Shown here: piece after piece, positions 5,901 through 6,401 of the stretch
Position numbering within the stretch: position 1 is the first letter of the stretch
How the letters are laid out: each line of letters begins with the position of its first letter
Source of the DNA: Myxococcales bacterium
GTDB taxonomy: Bacteria > Myxococcota > Polyangia > Fen-1088
NCBI GenBank assembly: GCA_003153875.1
Contig: PMBY01000443.1
Span: 33,309 to 39,709 of the forward strand
DNA: 6,401 nucleotides
Direction of reading: 5' to 3'
Position numbers and translations under genes: made by a program
Notes under the pieces: model-generated
The model's database searches: none
What the model saw: the letters and a program-made list of their open reading frames with translations, nothing else
What the model was told of the DNA's origin: nothing

Positions 5901-6331
5901 CCGGCTCGGTCAAGGTGGTCGGTGATCTTGGCCGCGAACGCGGCGAAATCGTCCAGCCTCTGGTTCAAGAGCTGGTGCAACCTGGGGATGTCGACCTCGA
6001 TGTAGCCGTGGACCAGTAAGTTGCGAAAGCCGGCAATCGCGCGAAAGCGGGCGGCAAAATCCGGGTCGAGAACACCGATGGCTGACAGCGCATCGAAGGC
6101 CGAGGCGTAGTCAGGAACGTCGCGGCCGGCACTGGCCGCAATGTGCGTCGCAATGTCGAGTGCGTTCTGCGCGCACAGCTGCAGTCCACGTTCCACTGTC
6201 CAAAGTTCGTCGAGGTCAGTTTGCAGCAGCGCAAGCGGCCGGCCCGCGTGTCCACGAAGCTGACTGAGCGCCATCTGCAACGAAGCGAGGTGACGCCGCA
6301 GCGTCTTGGTGTCGAGCTTTCCCGGGCTCAT
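5897..6331 (-). CDS. hepT: HepT-like HEPN (DUF86) ribonuclease toxin
   Basis: The protein is 144 aa from ATG 6331 and predicted all-helical. The HEPN active-site motif is clear: R103-NLLV-H108-G-Y110, the R-x4-H-x-Y form found in HepT. The helix LWTVERGLQLCAQNALDIATHIA (43-65) matches the family core. In studied HepT-MntA (type VII) toxin-antitoxin systems HepT is an RNase that acts on tRNA or mRNA, and MntA silences it by adding AMP groups to the Tyr of this motif; Tyr110 is the equivalent here (family knowledge applied by motif). Its ATG overlaps the stop of the upstream gene as ATGA (6328-6331), so the two are translationally coupled. All key residues are present, so it looks intact. Length is normal for the family. 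Confidence 0.85.
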   Translation of the reverse strand: MSPGKLDTKTLRRHLASLQMALSQLRGHAGRPLALLQTDLDELWTVERGLQLCAQNALDIATHIAASAGRDVPDYASAFDALSAIGVLDPDFAARFRAIAGFRNLLVHGYIEVDIPRLHQLLNQRLDDFAAFAAKITDHLDRAG

Positions 6332-6401
6332 CGGCCGGCTCTTTCCTGCTCCGCGCGCAGTCGTTCGGCGTTTTCGATCTTGGCGAGCTGGGGCAGGTAG
6401 T
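6328..6401 (-). CDS. C-terminal tail of probable MntA-type nucleotidyltransferase antitoxin
   Basis: Only the last 23 residues are inside the window, ending YLPQLAKIENAERLRAEQERAGR before TGA (6330-6328). The tail is a charged helix with no catalytic motif. Its assignment rests on position: it lies directly upstream of the HepT-like gene and overlaps it by ATGA, where MntA adenylyltransferase antitoxins are commonly encoded. The nucleotidyltransferase motifs (GSxxxGxxxxxSDxD) would lie beyond the right edge. Another partner gene is possible. Confidence 0.5.
   Translation of the reverse strand, partial: YLPQLAKIENAERLRAEQERAGR

Overview
The window is GC-rich bacterial DNA. A lipoprotein with a Gly/Thr-rich linker and a long run of RCC1 repeats containing paired cysteines, together with strongly GC-biased codon use, suggests a deltaproteobacterial predator or soil organism, most likely a myxobacterium (Polyangia-like). 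This is an inference from gene style; no marker gene is present.

Layout: (1) 1-172 is the C-terminal tail of an unrecognised + strand gene. (2) 263-2851, + strand, is a secreted RCC1-repeat lipoprotein with a lipobox, a 12-unit 18-bp hexapeptide-coding minisatellite and 14 RCC1 repeats. (3) 2852-3015 is a convergent intergenic gap with three inverted repeats, probably the terminators of the two facing units. (4) 3016-4903, - strand, is a two-gene, translationally coupled operon: an AbiEi-like regulator with an N-terminal PD-(D/E)XK-like fold, then an AbiEii-like nucleotidyltransferase. It looks like a type IV-style toxin-antitoxin or abortive-infection pair. Its promoter (4911-4939) is embedded in a palindrome and predicts a leaderless mRNA. 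(5) 4960-5291 holds no gene I can support. (6) 5292-5364, + strand, is a tRNA-Gly(CCC) with an unusual C at T-loop position 55. (7) 5401-5883, + strand, is a GNAT acetyltransferase that starts 36 nt after the tRNA. (8) 5897-6401, - strand, is a HepT-like HEPN toxin preceded by the tail of a gene in the usual MntA antitoxin position, overlapping by ATGA. The GNAT and HepT stop codons lie in the two arms of one perfect hairpin.

Taken together, 3016-6401 resembles a small accessory or defence cluster: two separate toxin-antitoxin-like modules, one with a nucleotidyltransferase toxin and the other with a probable nucleotidyltransferase antitoxin, on either side of a variant tRNA-Gly gene and a GNAT. 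The RCC1 lipoprotein and the 5' gene fragment look unrelated to it. No insertion sequence, integrase or CRISPR array is visible.
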